Shown one piece after another: positions 28,284-37,631 of a stretch of 64,000 nucleotides of DNA. The stretch comes from Donghicola mangrovi (GTDB taxonomy: Bacteria; Pseudomonadota; Alphaproteobacteria; Rhodobacterales; Rhodobacteraceae). Numbering within the stretch: position 1 is the first letter of the stretch; each line of letters begins with the position of its first letter. The stretch is taken from positions 248,001 to 312,000 of the forward strand of contig NZ_JABCJE010000002.1 in NCBI RefSeq assembly GCF_013377535.1. Reading direction: 5' to 3'. The notes beneath the pieces are model-generated. The model was not told the DNA's origin. It saw only the letters and a program-made list of their open reading frames with translations, and ran no database searches. The translations under genes and the position numbers were made by a program.

Positions 28284-28379
28284 GGAGTTTTGGTAAGTCC
28301 GGATTTCGAATATTTTTTTGAGATATTTTTTGGGCATTGGCTTACAGATCGGCAATCTGGGCCAAATTCCGACCAAAAA

Positions 28380-28994
28380 TCAGTCGTTGTCGATCAGACC
28401 CAGCCCACGAAGGTAGATTCCGATTCCCGCTTCGAGAAGATCTTCGGGAGAATAAGGCGACCGTGCGCCGGGGGTGCCGCGGGCGAACAACTCGACCACC
28501 CCGTGGCTCATGGCCCAGATGTGGGCCGAGAACATGCTGGCAGGGGGGCGGCGGTCTGCGGGGATACGCTCGCTCAGTTTGGCAGCGGCCATTTCCAGAA
28601 TGCGGCTGGAGCGGCTGGCAGCCTCGGCCAGCTCTGGCGTGCGGTTCACCGAGATGCCGGATTCAAACATCGCCACGTAATGCCCCGGATGGCGCTGTGC
28701 GAAGGCCAGATAGGCGCGACCCGTAGCTTCGAAAGCTGCAAGCGCGCTGGGGCGGCCTTCGTTATATGCAAACTCCATCACGTCCGCGAAAATGATATAG
28801 CCTTGGCGCGCAGCCTCGGCGATCAGGTCCTCGCGGCCTTCGAAGTGGCGGTAGACGGCGGCAGGGGTTACACCCGCCAGCTTGGCCGCCTCGGACAGGG
28901 TAAAGCCCGTGGGGCCTTTGTCGCGCACCAGTTCGAGAGCGGCGTCGACCAAGGCCTGCCGCAGGTTGCCGTGATGGTATCCGCGTTTAGACAT
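28380..28994 (-). CDS. TetR-family transcriptional regulator
   Basis: The 204-residue protein has the TetR N-terminal HTH (YHHGNLRQALVDAALELVRDKG, then FTLSEAAKLAGVTPAAVYRHFEGREDL) and a helical ligand domain with YLAFAQRHPGHYVAMFE, typical of TetR_C_33-like members. The ATG at 28994 lies within the last codons of ppk2 (8-base overlap), so the two genes form an operon. The ligand and targets cannot be read; the regulator may control its own operon. Confidence 0.88.
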   Translation of the reverse strand: MSKRGYHHGNLRQALVDAALELVRDKGPTGFTLSEAAKLAGVTPAAVYRHFEGREDLIAEAARQGYIIFADVMEFAYNEGRPSALAAFEATGRAYLAFAQRHPGHYVAMFESGISVNRTPELAEAASRSSRILEMAAAKLSERIPADRRPPASMFSAHIWAMSHGVVELFARGTPGARSPYSPEDLLEAGIGIYLRGLGLIDND

Positions 28995-29853
28995 GCCAGA
29001 TGCCCGGATCACCGACGATCTGCGGATCGGGCGTGGAAATCACGTCGGCGTCCTTGTTCGTGTAGTCCAGACCCGAGAGGATCAGGCGGATCACTTCGAT
29101 ACGGGCGCGGCGTTTGTCATCGCTGCGGACCACGTTCCAAGGGCTGACCTTGGCGTGGCTGCGTAGCAGGGTTTCCTGAATGGCCTCGGAATAGGCGTCC
29201 CAACGCTTCAGTCCCTCGACGTCGATCCAACTGAGTTTCCACTGTTTCAGCGGATCCTGTTCGCGGTCCAGAAAGCGGCGCAACTGTTCGGCGCGGCCCA
29301 CGTTCAACCAGACCTTGATCAGGTGGATGCCTTCGTCGACGAGCATTTCCTCGAACGGCAGGACCTGACGGAAGAAATGTTCGCGCTGTTGGGTGGTGCA
29401 GAAGTCAAAGACCTTTTCCACGACGCCGCGGTTGTACCAGCTGCGGTCGAACAAAACGATCTCGCCCCCAGCGGGCAGTTCGTTGATGTAGCGTTGGAAG
29501 TACCACTGGCTTGCCTCGGTCTCGGTCGGTTTGGACAGGGCGACCACGCGGCAGCCGCGCGGGTTCAGGTTTTCGTGGATGCGCTTGATGGTGCCGCCTT
29601 TGCCCGCGGCATCGCGTCCCTCAAAGACGATGGCGACACGGGCGCCGGTTTCCTTGACCCAGTGCTGCAGCTTGACCAGCTCGACCTGAAGCGCGTGGAG
29701 CGTTTCCTCATAGGTCTCTTTGTCCAGCTCGGTGGCATAGGGGTAGTCGTCGATGATGTCCTTTTTTCCGGCCTTCTTGATGGCCTCGCGGATTTGGGCC
29801 GCGGCGTCGGATTTGAAAAACTCTGAAATGGCACCGTCAAAGGGCAGGGACAT
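28987..29853 (-). CDS. ppk2: Polyphosphate kinase 2
   Basis: PPK2 moves phosphate between polyphosphate and nucleotides. The 288-residue protein has Walker A FEGRDAAGKGGTIKRI, the second conserved region LFDRSWYNRGVVEKV (Walker B) and the lid arginines in EAERQL-like RFLDREQDP. Its single-domain length fits class I or III, where ADP to ATP (or GDP to GTP) synthesis is common; the subclass is not settled by eye. It overlaps tetR by 8 bases. Confidence 0.94.
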   Translation of the reverse strand: MSLPFDGAISEFFKSDAAAQIREAIKKAGKKDIIDDYPYATELDKETYEETLHALQVELVKLQHWVKETGARVAIVFEGRDAAGKGGTIKRIHENLNPRGCRVVALSKPTETEASQWYFQRYINELPAGGEIVLFDRSWYNRGVVEKVFDFCTTQQREHFFRQVLPFEEMLVDEGIHLIKVWLNVGRAEQLRRFLDREQDPLKQWKLSWIDVEGLKRWDAYSEAIQETLLRSHAKVSPWNVVRSDDKRRARIEVIRLILSGLDYTNKDADVISTPDPQIVGDPGIWHV

Positions 29854-29885
29854 CGGAATACCTCTTTTTCCACCTTTATGGGCGG

Positions 29886-30890
29886 TTAGGGCGCGGGGTG
29901 CAATCCGGCGCGGGCGGCGGCACGGTCGATTGCCGCGACGACCACGGGGGCCGAAGTGTGATGAGGCATGTGGCCGATGCCCGGCAGAACGGTCAGGTGC
30001 GCATTTGGGATCTGCTGGGACAAGGGGATCGCGTGGATGTGGATCGGGACCGTGTCATCGGCGTCGCCATGGATGATCTCGACCGGCATGGATAGGGTCG
30101 GGTAGCGGGTGACCATCTGCGCCAGCTGCGGCTTGAGCGTGGTCAGCTGGCGGGCATTGGCGCGCAGGGTGTCGGGGCGCAGGGCCAGCCCGCCCCCCAG
30201 ATAATCCGCGTAACCTTCGGGCGCGGATTGCGGGCGGAATACGCCATCCACCATTGTTTTCAACAGCTTCTGAGGCATCAGCGCAGACACCAGCGGCACC
30301 GCCACCCGCCCTCCAAGGCTCGAAGACGGGATAGTATAGCTGGGGCCAAGCCCACCGGGCCAAGGGTTCGACGCGCCGGACACCACGATCAGACCGCCGG
30401 TTTCCTCTGGCCGTTCCAGCGCCCAAGCCAAGGCCACCGATCCACCAAAGCTGTGACCCAGCACGATCGGGCGCTGCACTCCCAGCTTGTCGGCGGCCAG
30501 TTGCAGCATTTGCGCCTGTTCCTGAACGGTTTCGGCGCCATTGTCGGGGATGGTGTTGTAACGGGGATCGGCGCGGTCGGTATAGCCCATCGCGGGCCGG
30601 TCGAACGCAATTACGCGGTAGCGGTCGGTCAACCGCCCTGCCAGATCAAAGGTCATGTCCCGCAGGTTGCCACTGGCCCCGTGGATCAGCACCACATCGG
30701 GGCCGGCCCCTTGGACCCAGGCGTGTACGCGCCGCCCGTCGTCCAAGGTGATGAACTCGCCGATGGGCGGAGTGCGGGTTTCGCTGCGCAGCTCACGGCT
30801 TTCGGCGCGCCGCTCGACAGCGACGCAGCCGGTGATGGTGGCGATCCCGACGACGGCTAAAGTGTTAAAGGCCAATTTTCTCCAACTCAT
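29886..30890 (-). CDS. Alpha/beta-hydrolase lipoprotein
   Basis: The 334-residue protein begins with a lipoprotein signal whose lipobox is ITGC (Cys22), so it is probably anchored in a membrane facing the periplasm. It then has the oxyanion region [11 protein letters not shown], nucleophile elbow GHSFGGS, acid HGDADDTVP and catalytic His in PGIGHMPHH, a complete triad. Substrate unknown. Its first 26 bases overlap the end of metA, so it is translated from the same message. Confidence 0.88.
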   Translation of the reverse strand: MSWRKLAFNTLAVVGIATITGCVAVERRAESRELRSETRTPPIGEFITLDDGRRVHAWVQGAGPDVVLIHGASGNLRDMTFDLAGRLTDRYRVIAFDRPAMGYTDRADPRYNTIPDNGAETVQEQAQMLQLAADKLGVQRPIVLGHSFGGSVALAWALERPEETGGLIVVSGASNPWPGGLGPSYTIPSSSLGGRVAVPLVSALMPQKLLKTMVDGVFRPQSAPEGYADYLGGGLALRPDTLRANARQLTTLKPQLAQMVTRYPTLSMPVEIIHGDADDTVPIHIHAIPLSQQIPNAHLTVLPGIGHMPHHTSAPVVVAAIDRAAARAGLHPAP

Positions 30891-31788
30891 ACGGCGTGGT
30901 CTGGTAAATCTCGTTTATCCAGTTGCCATATAGAAGGTGCGCGTGGCTTCTCCAGCGGTTCAGAGGCGTTTTCGCGGGATTGTCATCAGGGTAGTAGTTT
31001 TCCGGCACGTTGATCGGCTTACCGGCCGCAACGTCACGGTCATACTCTTCTTTCAGGGTGCCACTGTCGTACTCAAAGTGGTTGAACACATAGAGCGCGC
31101 GGTGGGCCAGATCCTCGACCAGACAGGGGCCGGACTTGTCGCTAGAGATCAGCGTGCGCAGCTTGTCATTCCCGTCCATGTCGGACTGGCGGATTTCGGT
31201 CCAGCGGCTGACCGGCACCAGAACATCGTCCGAGAACCCGCGCAGGTAATGCGAGGCCGGCGCCAGATTGCGGTGGCGGAAACAGCCAAAGGACTTGGCA
31301 TCCAGCAGGTACTTGGGCACCCCGTGGAAGTAGTTGATCATCGCCATCCCGCCCCAGCACACGCCGAACGTGGAATGCACATGGCTCTGGGTCCAGTCGA
31401 AAACCTCACACAGCTCGGGCCAATAGGTCACGTCCTCGAACTCAAGATGTTCGATGGGCGCGCCGGTGATGATCAGGCCGTCAAACTTCTCGCCGCTTTC
31501 TTTCACTTCGGAGAAGGGGCGATAGAAGCTTTCCATGTGCTCGGCAGCGGTGTTCTTGGTCTGATGCTCGCTCATGCGGATGAGCGTGAATTCGATCTGC
31601 AGAGGGGTCGCGCCGATCAGGCGGGCGAACTGGTTCTCTGTCTGGATCTTCTTTGGCATCAGGTTCAGAAGCGCGATTTTGATCGGGCGGATGTCCTGAC
31701 GGGCTGCCTGATCTTCGGCCATGACCATAACACCCTCACGAGAGAGGACGTCATAGGCAGGCAGATCAGAAGGCAGCTTGATAGGCAT
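30865..31788 (-). CDS. metA: Homoserine O-acyltransferase MetA (acetyl-type by its specificity residue)
   Basis: This enzyme acylates homoserine to start methionine synthesis. The 307-residue protein has [18 protein letters not shown], catalytic Cys144 in [10 protein letters not shown], and the His/Glu pair in FNHFEYD. At the specificity position, equal to residue 111 of E. coli MetA, the motif is GAPIEHLEF with Glu113. E. coli has Gly (succinyl-CoA), whereas Glu is known to favour acetyl-CoA, so this is probably homoserine O-acetyltransferase. No SAM riboswitch was recognised in the short leader. Confidence 0.93.
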   Translation of the reverse strand: MPIKLPSDLPAYDVLSREGVMVMAEDQAARQDIRPIKIALLNLMPKKIQTENQFARLIGATPLQIEFTLIRMSEHQTKNTAAEHMESFYRPFSEVKESGEKFDGLIITGAPIEHLEFEDVTYWPELCEVFDWTQSHVHSTFGVCWGGMAMINYFHGVPKYLLDAKSFGCFRHRNLAPASHYLRGFSDDVLVPVSRWTEIRQSDMDGNDKLRTLISSDKSGPCLVEDLAHRALYVFNHFEYDSGTLKEEYDRDVAAGKPINVPENYYPDDNPAKTPLNRWRSHAHLLYGNWINEIYQTTPYELEKIGL

Positions 31789-31845
31789 TGGATGTTTTCC
31801 GCTTTATTGGATGAGTATCCTAGATAGTCTTTAGTAACGGCAGTC

Positions 31846-32706
31846 TCAAGCCTGTCTTTGAATAGCTTTTGCGATCAATGCGTCGAAATCTGCGGGGGTT
31901 TTGACCTGCATGACTTCTTCGGCCTTGATGGTGACGCCCCATTTGGCCATCGCCGCATAGCGCGGCTGGCGGTGGGCCAAGGCCTGCGCATAGGTCCAGC
32001 GCACAAAGGCATCGGGGTTCACCTGCTCGGGTGTCTGGTTGTTGATCTCCAGATACTCGGCCCATTTGGCGGTCAGAAACTCGGGCATATAGTACATGGG
32101 CTTGGGCGCGCGGTCGAACCGGCGGCAAAGTTCCGCGGTGTGGGCGTCGCTGCCCTCGATCCAGATCAGCAGGGTTTCTTCGGACAGGGCCTTCATCACC
32201 GGATCGTTGGGGTCATTGGGATCGACCACTTCGCAGATCGACCCGCCGCTGTCACAGATAAAGTTTTCATAGCCATACAGGCCTTTGGCCCGCTGGCTGA
32301 AATAGGTGGTATCCAGTAGCGCCGCGATTTCGGCGGTGCGGTGCTGGTCCTGACGGCGGCGGTATTCGGCAAAGGGCAGGCCGCCCTGATCCGCATTACC
32401 CGGTTTGCCCAAGTAGGTGGACAGCGGCGCCAGATTTTCAAAGGTGATGTTCGAGCCGATATAGATCGAGTCCGACATCAACAGCTCGCGCAGCATCGGG
32501 TGCTGCATGGCGATCCGCTTATAGTCGTCGGTGATGAACTCGCCCATGTAGCGGGTCCCGATCCGGTAATCGATCGAGTAGTGGAACCAGCCGGACTCGT
32601 GCCGCAGCATATTGGCCAGAAAGGTTTTTCCCAGACCGGACATGCCGAACAGGGTGATACGTTTCGACTGGGCATTCAGCCAGCTATCGGCGGTGGGGTA
32701 CAGCAT
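31846..32706 (-). CDS. P-loop ATPase of unknown role
   Basis: The 286-residue protein has Walker A TLFGMSGLGKTFLA at about residues 18-31, then HYSIDYRIGTRYMGE. It resembles small kinase-like or AAA-type ATPases that Rhodobacterales annotations call simply ATPase. No transmembrane segment or DNA-binding domain is seen. The ATG at 32706 gives a short N-terminus before the P-loop; a longer frame adds 25 residues running back toward the fadL terminator. It lies 57 bases upstream of metA on the same strand. Function unknown. Confidence 0.72.
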   Translation of the reverse strand: MLYPTADSWLNAQSKRITLFGMSGLGKTFLANMLRHESGWFHYSIDYRIGTRYMGEFITDDYKRIAMQHPMLRELLMSDSIYIGSNITFENLAPLSTYLGKPGNADQGGLPFAEYRRRQDQHRTAEIAALLDTTYFSQRAKGLYGYENFICDSGGSICEVVDPNDPNDPVMKALSEETLLIWIEGSDAHTAELCRRFDRAPKPMYYMPEFLTAKWAEYLEINNQTPEQVNPDAFVRWTYAQALAHRQPRYAAMAKWGVTIKAEEVMQVKTPADFDALIAKAIQRQA

Positions 32707-32787
32707 GGGGCGGCTCGGTTGGTGTTTGTTCCGCACGGTGTTATCGCCCCGACCTTGCGGGGTCAAATGGGCCGTACGCATGGGCGC

Positions 32788-32820
32788 AAAAAGAAACGCC
32801 CCGCATGTGCTGCGAGGCGT
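32788..32820 (-). terminator. Intrinsic terminator of the fadL-type gene
   Basis: On the minus strand ACGCCTCGCA pairs with TGCGGGGCGT (10 bp) and is followed by TTCTTTTT, 26 bases after the stop. It isolates the porin gene from the ATPase-metA operon. Confidence 0.92.
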
Positions 32821-32846
32821 TCCCGAGGTAAATCCGGAGGGCCGGA

Positions 32847-34031
32847 TCAGAAGTTATAGGACAGCTTGATGCCTGCGCCGACGACGGTGTTGCCGTCAAA
32901 GTTGGCGCGGACTGCGTCGCGGGCATAGCCCTTGGCGTCGCCGACCTTGCGCCAGGTTGCGCCGCCAGACAGTTCGAAGCCGTTGTCAAAGGTGTACGCG
33001 CCACCCAGCGAGATGCCGGTGTACCCGTTGGTCGGAGCCAGCGGCGAAACCTCGTCGTCACCTGCGCGCTCGTGCGAGATCGACGCCATAACCGCGAGGT
33101 TCGGCGAATAGCGGTGACCGACGCCCAGAGTATAGGTGTAGGTGTCCTCGAGGCTGACCAGTTCGCTGCCCAGCAGGTCCGCGTAAACGCCGAACGCCGA
33201 ATGCTCGACCCAGCGGACCGAACCAAAGACCAGAGTGCCCGGTGCCACGCCCGACTGGAAATCCAGGTTCCACGATTTGGGGATCTTAACGTCCAGAGTG
33301 CCATCCTGAGTGATGGTGCTAGAGGCCACAACGCCCACGCCGGGGACAACCACATCAACGGGCAGGCTCTCGCTCACGTCCATTTTGTGGTTGATTTCGG
33401 TGTTAAAGGTCAGGGCAACGCGCAGGGCGATATCCGGAATTTCATAGGCCGCGCCGACGGTATAGCCGGTTGCAACATTTTCGCTCAGCTCGATGTTATA
33501 GCCCGACGCGCCAGCAGAAACGACGGTGCTGCCCAGAGCGGGCGGCAGAACCTGAAGAGTGCCGCCATAGGTGGTGCCGTCCAGAGTGATCTCGCCCGAA
33601 GCAGTTTGACGGCGCAGTCCGCCGAACACGCTGGCGTTTTCGTTGATCTGGTATTTCAGCAGGAAGGACTGCGATTTGACGTCCGCAAATGCTTTGGTGC
33701 CGCCAAGTTCAGTGGTGGTCGAGCTGCCGCCGTATTCGATATCCGCCCCGAAAGGGCTGTCCATAATCATACCGAACGACAATTTATCGTTCAGGTCGAT
33801 TTTGGCGCGGAATTCTTTCTGGCTGAAGTCATTCGCGACGTTGTCGTATTTGTAGCCGGTGGTCTCGCCCTTGCCGCTGACGCTTGGACGGATTTCGCCG
33901 AAGCCGAATTCGACGTAATTGCCCTTTTTGTACAGGACGGACGTGCTCTGGTTGGAACGCTCGATCCCGCCTGCGGCAACGGAGGTGCCCAGAACGGCGA
34001 TAGCTGCGCTACCGAGTAGTAGTGTCTTCAT
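32847..34031 (-). CDS. FadL/OMPP1-family outer-membrane protein
   Basis: The 394-residue protein has a signal peptide (MKTLLLGSAAIAVLGTSVAA), GGIERSNQSTSVLYKKGNYVEFGFG typical of the FadL hatch region, many alternating beta strands, and a C-terminal aromatic (SYNF) needed for barrel insertion. FadL-type channels take up hydrophobic compounds such as long-chain fatty acids or aromatics. It is a single gene with its own terminator; substrate is not inferable. Confidence 0.88.
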   Translation of the reverse strand: MKTLLLGSAAIAVLGTSVAAGGIERSNQSTSVLYKKGNYVEFGFGEIRPSVSGKGETTGYKYDNVANDFSQKEFRAKIDLNDKLSFGMIMDSPFGADIEYGGSSTTTELGGTKAFADVKSQSFLLKYQINENASVFGGLRRQTASGEITLDGTTYGGTLQVLPPALGSTVVSAGASGYNIELSENVATGYTVGAAYEIPDIALRVALTFNTEINHKMDVSESLPVDVVVPGVGVVASSTITQDGTLDVKIPKSWNLDFQSGVAPGTLVFGSVRWVEHSAFGVYADLLGSELVSLEDTYTYTLGVGHRYSPNLAVMASISHERAGDDEVSPLAPTNGYTGISLGGAYTFDNGFELSGGATWRKVGDAKGYARDAVRANFDGNTVVGAGIKLSYNF

Positions 34032-34147
34032 GGATCCTCATCCCTGTTTTACCTTCTCCCCAAGGTAGCCCTCAGCCTAGGGCCTGCTTTGGCGATCGGT
34101 CAATCTTTGCCCTTACGTTAACGTCTCTTGCGGGTCGCAACGTAACC

Positions 34148-35011
34148 TTACCTCTTCAGGCGGGTCTCGTGGCGGATGTTCCCGTAGTTCGCTGTAATAA
34201 TTATTAGCGCACCTAACGCAACGTAAAGATCTATCTTTTCGGAATACATCAACGAACCAATTGCGGCAATCAACGGTAACCGAAGGAAATCAATCGGCAT
34301 CACAATTGCTGCAGGCGCTAATGAAAGTGCTGTGGTCAGGCAAAAATGGGCCGTTACACCGCAAACGGCGATCAGCGTTACCAGCGGCAGATTTTCCATG
34401 GTGGGCAAAGAGATATCGAAATCGATGCCAGCGCAAACCAATCCAAAGACGAATTGCATGCCGGTCAGCCAGAACATGATCGACGTGATTCGCTCGTGAC
34501 GTGTTAAAAGCCGTGTTGTGACCGCAGAGGCCGCGAATCCAATTGCAGCAAGGGCAGGGGTAATCTGAGCCCATCCCATCGCGCTGGTGCCCGGACGGGT
34601 GATGATCAGAATTCCGATAAAGCCCGCAATTCCCGCCAATACGCGGCTGCGGGTCAGTTTCTCGTTCAGGATAATTGCAGATAGCAACAATGCCCAAAGG
34701 GGCGCGCTGAATTCGATTGCGAAAACTTGGGCCAGCGGAACCACCGTAATTGCGAAAAACCACAGGTTTTGCGCGGTAAAATGGAACAGGTTGCGCACCA
34801 GATGCAGGGGCAGACGGTCGGTCCGGATGTCACCACGCTTGCCCGTCAGGGTCGCCACGGTCAGCACGATCAGGAACCCGATCGCACTGCGATAGAGCAT
34901 GATTTCGAATGTATCGAGATTGGTGCTGACCTCTCGGCCGGCGATGGCCATGGCCGTGAAGGACAGGATGGCGCCGCTCATCCAGAGGCTGCCGCGTAGG
35001 ACCGGTGACAC
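34148..35011 (-). CDS. EamA-family drug/metabolite transporter
   Basis: The 287-residue protein has about ten hydrophobic helices in two EamA repeats (about 8-135 and 150-280), the DMT superfamily layout. Motifs include FTAMAIAGREV in helix 1 and PLWALLLSAIILNEKLTRSR at the end of repeat 1. Members export metabolites or take up small organic solutes; the substrate is not readable. It stands alone between the FadL-type gene and ydcF. Confidence 0.88.
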   Translation of the reverse strand: MSPVLRGSLWMSGAILSFTAMAIAGREVSTNLDTFEIMLYRSAIGFLIVLTVATLTGKRGDIRTDRLPLHLVRNLFHFTAQNLWFFAITVVPLAQVFAIEFSAPLWALLLSAIILNEKLTRSRVLAGIAGFIGILIITRPGTSAMGWAQITPALAAIGFAASAVTTRLLTRHERITSIMFWLTGMQFVFGLVCAGIDFDISLPTMENLPLVTLIAVCGVTAHFCLTTALSLAPAAIVMPIDFLRLPLIAAIGSLMYSEKIDLYVALGALIIITANYGNIRHETRLKR

Positions 35012-35087
35012 TGATTGCTCCTATGGGTTGGGGCAGATGTCAGGCATCTTTGCGCGGCAGGCCGGAAAGTAAAGTGGTATGATAAGC

Positions 35088-35747
35088 TTAGTGCAGGAAG
35101 TCCCCGCCAAGGTGCGGGGTCACCCCGAACATGTCTGCCACGCTCCAGGTCACGGCGCGGCCAAGGTTGAACCACAGGGCCAAAGCCTCGCGGACAATCA
35201 GGCGGACGCTCATTTCCGCGCCGTCGGGGCGGAAGCTGGTGGACTTGCACGCACCGGCCACATGGACACCGGCCCATTCGAAGCTGATCCACGCGCGCCA
35301 CAGGTGATAGCCGTCGCTGACCAGCAGAACCTGATCCGTGTCGTCGAGCAACTCACTGGAATTGCGCGCATTTTCGAGGGTGGAGCGCGAACCGTTCTCG
35401 ATCAGGATCTTGTCGGCGGGAATGCCAGCCGCAACAGCGCGGTCGGCCATTTGGATCGCGGCGGCGGTGTGAATACGCTTTTCGGTGACGCCGCCGGTCA
35501 TCAGCAGCTTTGGCGCGACCCCGTGACGGAAAAGGTCGATCCCTGCATCCGTCCGCTCGGCGGTGTCGGGGCCGATGACCCCGTGATCCACCAAGCTGCC
35601 GCTCAGTACCACGATGGCGTCAAAGCGTTCGTCCGAACTCAGGATGTCGTCGCAATCGGTGCTCAGCAAAGCCGATCCCAGCGCCCATCCCAATCCGAAA
35701 AGGGCGCAATAGGTTAACAGGCTGAAAAGTCGTCTAAACCAGATCAT
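35088..35747 (-). CDS. YdcF/DUF218-family membrane-anchored protein
   Basis: The 219-residue protein has one N-terminal membrane helix (about 7-30), then the DUF218 core: FDAIVVLSGSL, TAERTDAGIDLFRHGVAPKLLMTGG, ENGSRSTLENARNS and VLLVSDGYHLWRAW. Family members such as SanA and YdcF act in envelope integrity and may bind a nucleotide-like ligand; the exact role is unknown. The ATG at 35747 directly follows an in-frame TTG and has no clear ribosome site. Confidence 0.85.
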   Translation of the reverse strand: MIWFRRLFSLLTYCALFGLGWALGSALLSTDCDDILSSDERFDAIVVLSGSLVDHGVIGPDTAERTDAGIDLFRHGVAPKLLMTGGVTEKRIHTAAAIQMADRAVAAGIPADKILIENGSRSTLENARNSSELLDDTDQVLLVSDGYHLWRAWISFEWAGVHVAGACKSTSFRPDGAEMSVRLIVREALALWFNLGRAVTWSVADMFGVTPHLGGDFLH

Positions 35748-35833
35748 CAAACAAAAGCGGTCAATTCAAAGTTGTGCCACGCTAGTCCGAGAATGGATCA
35801 GGAATATGACCGAACTCTTGCGAACCAAGGCAT

Positions 35834-35864
35834 AAAAAAGCCGCCCCTCGGGTAAAGGGGCGGC
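35834..35864 (-). terminator. Intrinsic terminator of guaA
   Basis: Read on the minus strand, GCCGCCCC pairs with GGGGCGGC around a short loop and is followed by six T residues, 13 bases past the guaA stop. Confidence 0.93.
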
Positions 35865-35876
35865 GATTGGTAGGGA

Positions 35877-37436
35877 TTATTCCCACTCGATGGTGCCCGG
35901 AGGCTTCGAGGTGATGTCGTAGGTGCAGCGGTTGATGCCCTTGACCTCGTTGATGATCCGGGTGGCGGTTTCGCCAAGGAACTCGTGGGTGAAGGGGTAG
36001 TAATCCGCAGTCATACCATCGACCGAAGTCACTGCGCGCAGGGCGCAGGCATAGTCATAGGTACGGCCGTCGCCCATCACACCAACGGTGCGGACGGGCA
36101 GGATTGCCACAAACGCTTGCCAGATTTCATCGTACAGACCGTGCTTGCGGATCTGGTCGATGTAGACGGCGTCGGCCTTGCGCAGGATCTCCAGCTTTTC
36201 GCGGGTGATCTCGCCGGGGCAGCGGATCGCCAGACCCGGCCCGGGGAAGGGGTGACGACCGATAAAGCTGGCGGGCAGACCCAGTTCGCGGCCAAGGGCG
36301 CGGACTTCGTCTTTGAACAGCTCGCGCAGGGGCTCGACCAGTTTCAGACCCATCTTTTCCGGCAGGCCGCCCACGTTGTGGTGCGACTTGATGGTGACCG
36401 AGGGACCACCCGAGAACGAGACCGATTCGATCACGTCGGGGTAAAGGGTGCCCTGAGCCAGGAACTCGGCGCCTTCGATGGTGTCGGCGTGCTTCTGGAA
36501 CACGTCGATGAACAGCTTGCCGATGGTCTTGCGCTTGACCTCGGGGTCGGAAACACCCTCGAGCGCACCGATGAACAGGTCGGCCTCGGCGGCGTGGATC
36601 AGCTTGATGTTGTAGTTGTCGCGGAACATCGCGACGACTTCCTCGGCCTCGTTCATACGCAGAAGGCCGTGGTCCACGAACACACAGGTCAGCTGGTCGC
36701 CGATGGCTTCGTGCAGCAGGATCGCGGTGACAGAGCTATCAACGCCGCCCGACAGACCGCAGATCACCTGCTTGTCGCCGACCTGAGCGCGGATTTTCTG
36801 GATCATTTCTTCGCGGTATGCGCCCATGGTCCAGTCGCCGGTGAAACCGGCCAGCTCGATGAAGTTCTTGTACAGCGCGGCGCCGTTCGGGGTGTGGTGC
36901 ACCTCGGGGTGGAACTGCACGGCATAGAAGCGACGCGACAGGTCCGCGGTGATCGCAAAAGGCGCACCGGGCGAGGTGCCGTAGACCTCGAAGCCGGGGG
37001 CGATTTCGGCGACGTGGTCACCGTGCGACATCCACACCTGCTCGCGGCCTTCGTTGAACCAACCGTTCAGGAAGTCGCTCTTGACGGCGGTGGGTTCCAC
37101 ATAGGCACGACCGAACTCTGCGGTGTGGCTTTCGCCAGCCTCGATGCGGCCACCCAGATCGTGGGTCATGACCTGCTGGCCATAGCAAATACCCAGGATC
37201 GGCACGCCAAGGTCGTAAACCGATTTCGGAGGACGCGGCGAGCCTTCGCGGGTTACCGAGTCAGGACCGCCGGAGAAGATGACGGCCTTGGGGGCGAATT
37301 CCGCCAGAAACGCGTCAGTGACGTTCTGGTAGGGGTGGATTTCGCAATAAACGTTCAGCTCGCGCAGGCGTCGCGCGATCAGCTGCGTGACCTGAGAGCC
37401 GAAGTCGATGATGAGGAGGCGTTCATGCTGTGTCAT
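35877..37436 (-). CDS. guaA: GMP synthase (glutamine-hydrolysing)
   Basis: GuaA converts XMP to GMP. The 519-residue protein has a class I glutamine amidotransferase domain (about 8-200; ILGICYGQQ with the nucleophile Cys, and QFHPEVHHT), an ATP pyrophosphatase domain with the PP-loop [13 protein letters not shown], and the C-terminal dimerisation domain ending KPPGTIEWE. The ATG at 37436 begins [15 protein letters not shown]; a longer frame adds eight residues. It is a single gene with its own terminator. Confidence 0.98.
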   Translation of the reverse strand: MTQHERLLIIDFGSQVTQLIARRLRELNVYCEIHPYQNVTDAFLAEFAPKAVIFSGGPDSVTREGSPRPPKSVYDLGVPILGICYGQQVMTHDLGGRIEAGESHTAEFGRAYVEPTAVKSDFLNGWFNEGREQVWMSHGDHVAEIAPGFEVYGTSPGAPFAITADLSRRFYAVQFHPEVHHTPNGAALYKNFIELAGFTGDWTMGAYREEMIQKIRAQVGDKQVICGLSGGVDSSVTAILLHEAIGDQLTCVFVDHGLLRMNEAEEVVAMFRDNYNIKLIHAAEADLFIGALEGVSDPEVKRKTIGKLFIDVFQKHADTIEGAEFLAQGTLYPDVIESVSFSGGPSVTIKSHHNVGGLPEKMGLKLVEPLRELFKDEVRALGRELGLPASFIGRHPFPGPGLAIRCPGEITREKLEILRKADAVYIDQIRKHGLYDEIWQAFVAILPVRTVGVMGDGRTYDYACALRAVTSVDGMTADYYPFTHEFLGETATRIINEVKGINRCTYDITSKPPGTIEWE

Positions 37437-37631
37437 GGCCACCCCATAGGGCCGGATCACGTTTTAAGCAAGAGGACCCGCACAGGATTTCTGCCCGATC
37501 AGGGCGCAGGATTTGTGTCAAATGTCGCTTTCGCGACGGAGAGGACGCAAATCCCAAATCCCTAACGCTGCGCACGGCGCTATACACTGGAACTAACCAG
37601 CGCGCCTGCGCATGAATTGGAGGTTGAACGA

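Larger units (their letters stand above)
27959..28379. other. 421-base intergenic region with CtrA box, DnaA box and palindrome
   Basis: No ORF with a ribosome site lies here, although the flanking genes point the same way. Three elements stand out: an exact TTAA-N7-TTAAC (28268-28283), an exact DnaA box TTATCCACA on the minus strand (28131-28139), and a near-palindrome GGGTAACTAGTTGCCC (28225-28240). The stretch is AT-richer than its neighbours. It is most simply the long promoter or leader region of the winged-helix gene. Confidence 0.5.

Noticed and set aside
27959-28379. Replication origin
   Set aside because: One DnaA box and one CtrA box are not a cluster, and none of the usual origin neighbours (dnaA, hemE, parAB, gidAB) is present.
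31789-31845. SAM riboswitch before metA
   Set aside because: Only 57 bases separate the ATPase stop and metA; no SAM-II or SAM/SAH core pattern was found.
35985-37565. A 526-codon open frame opposite guaA
   Set aside because: Antisense shadow of a certain gene; no start signal or family motif.
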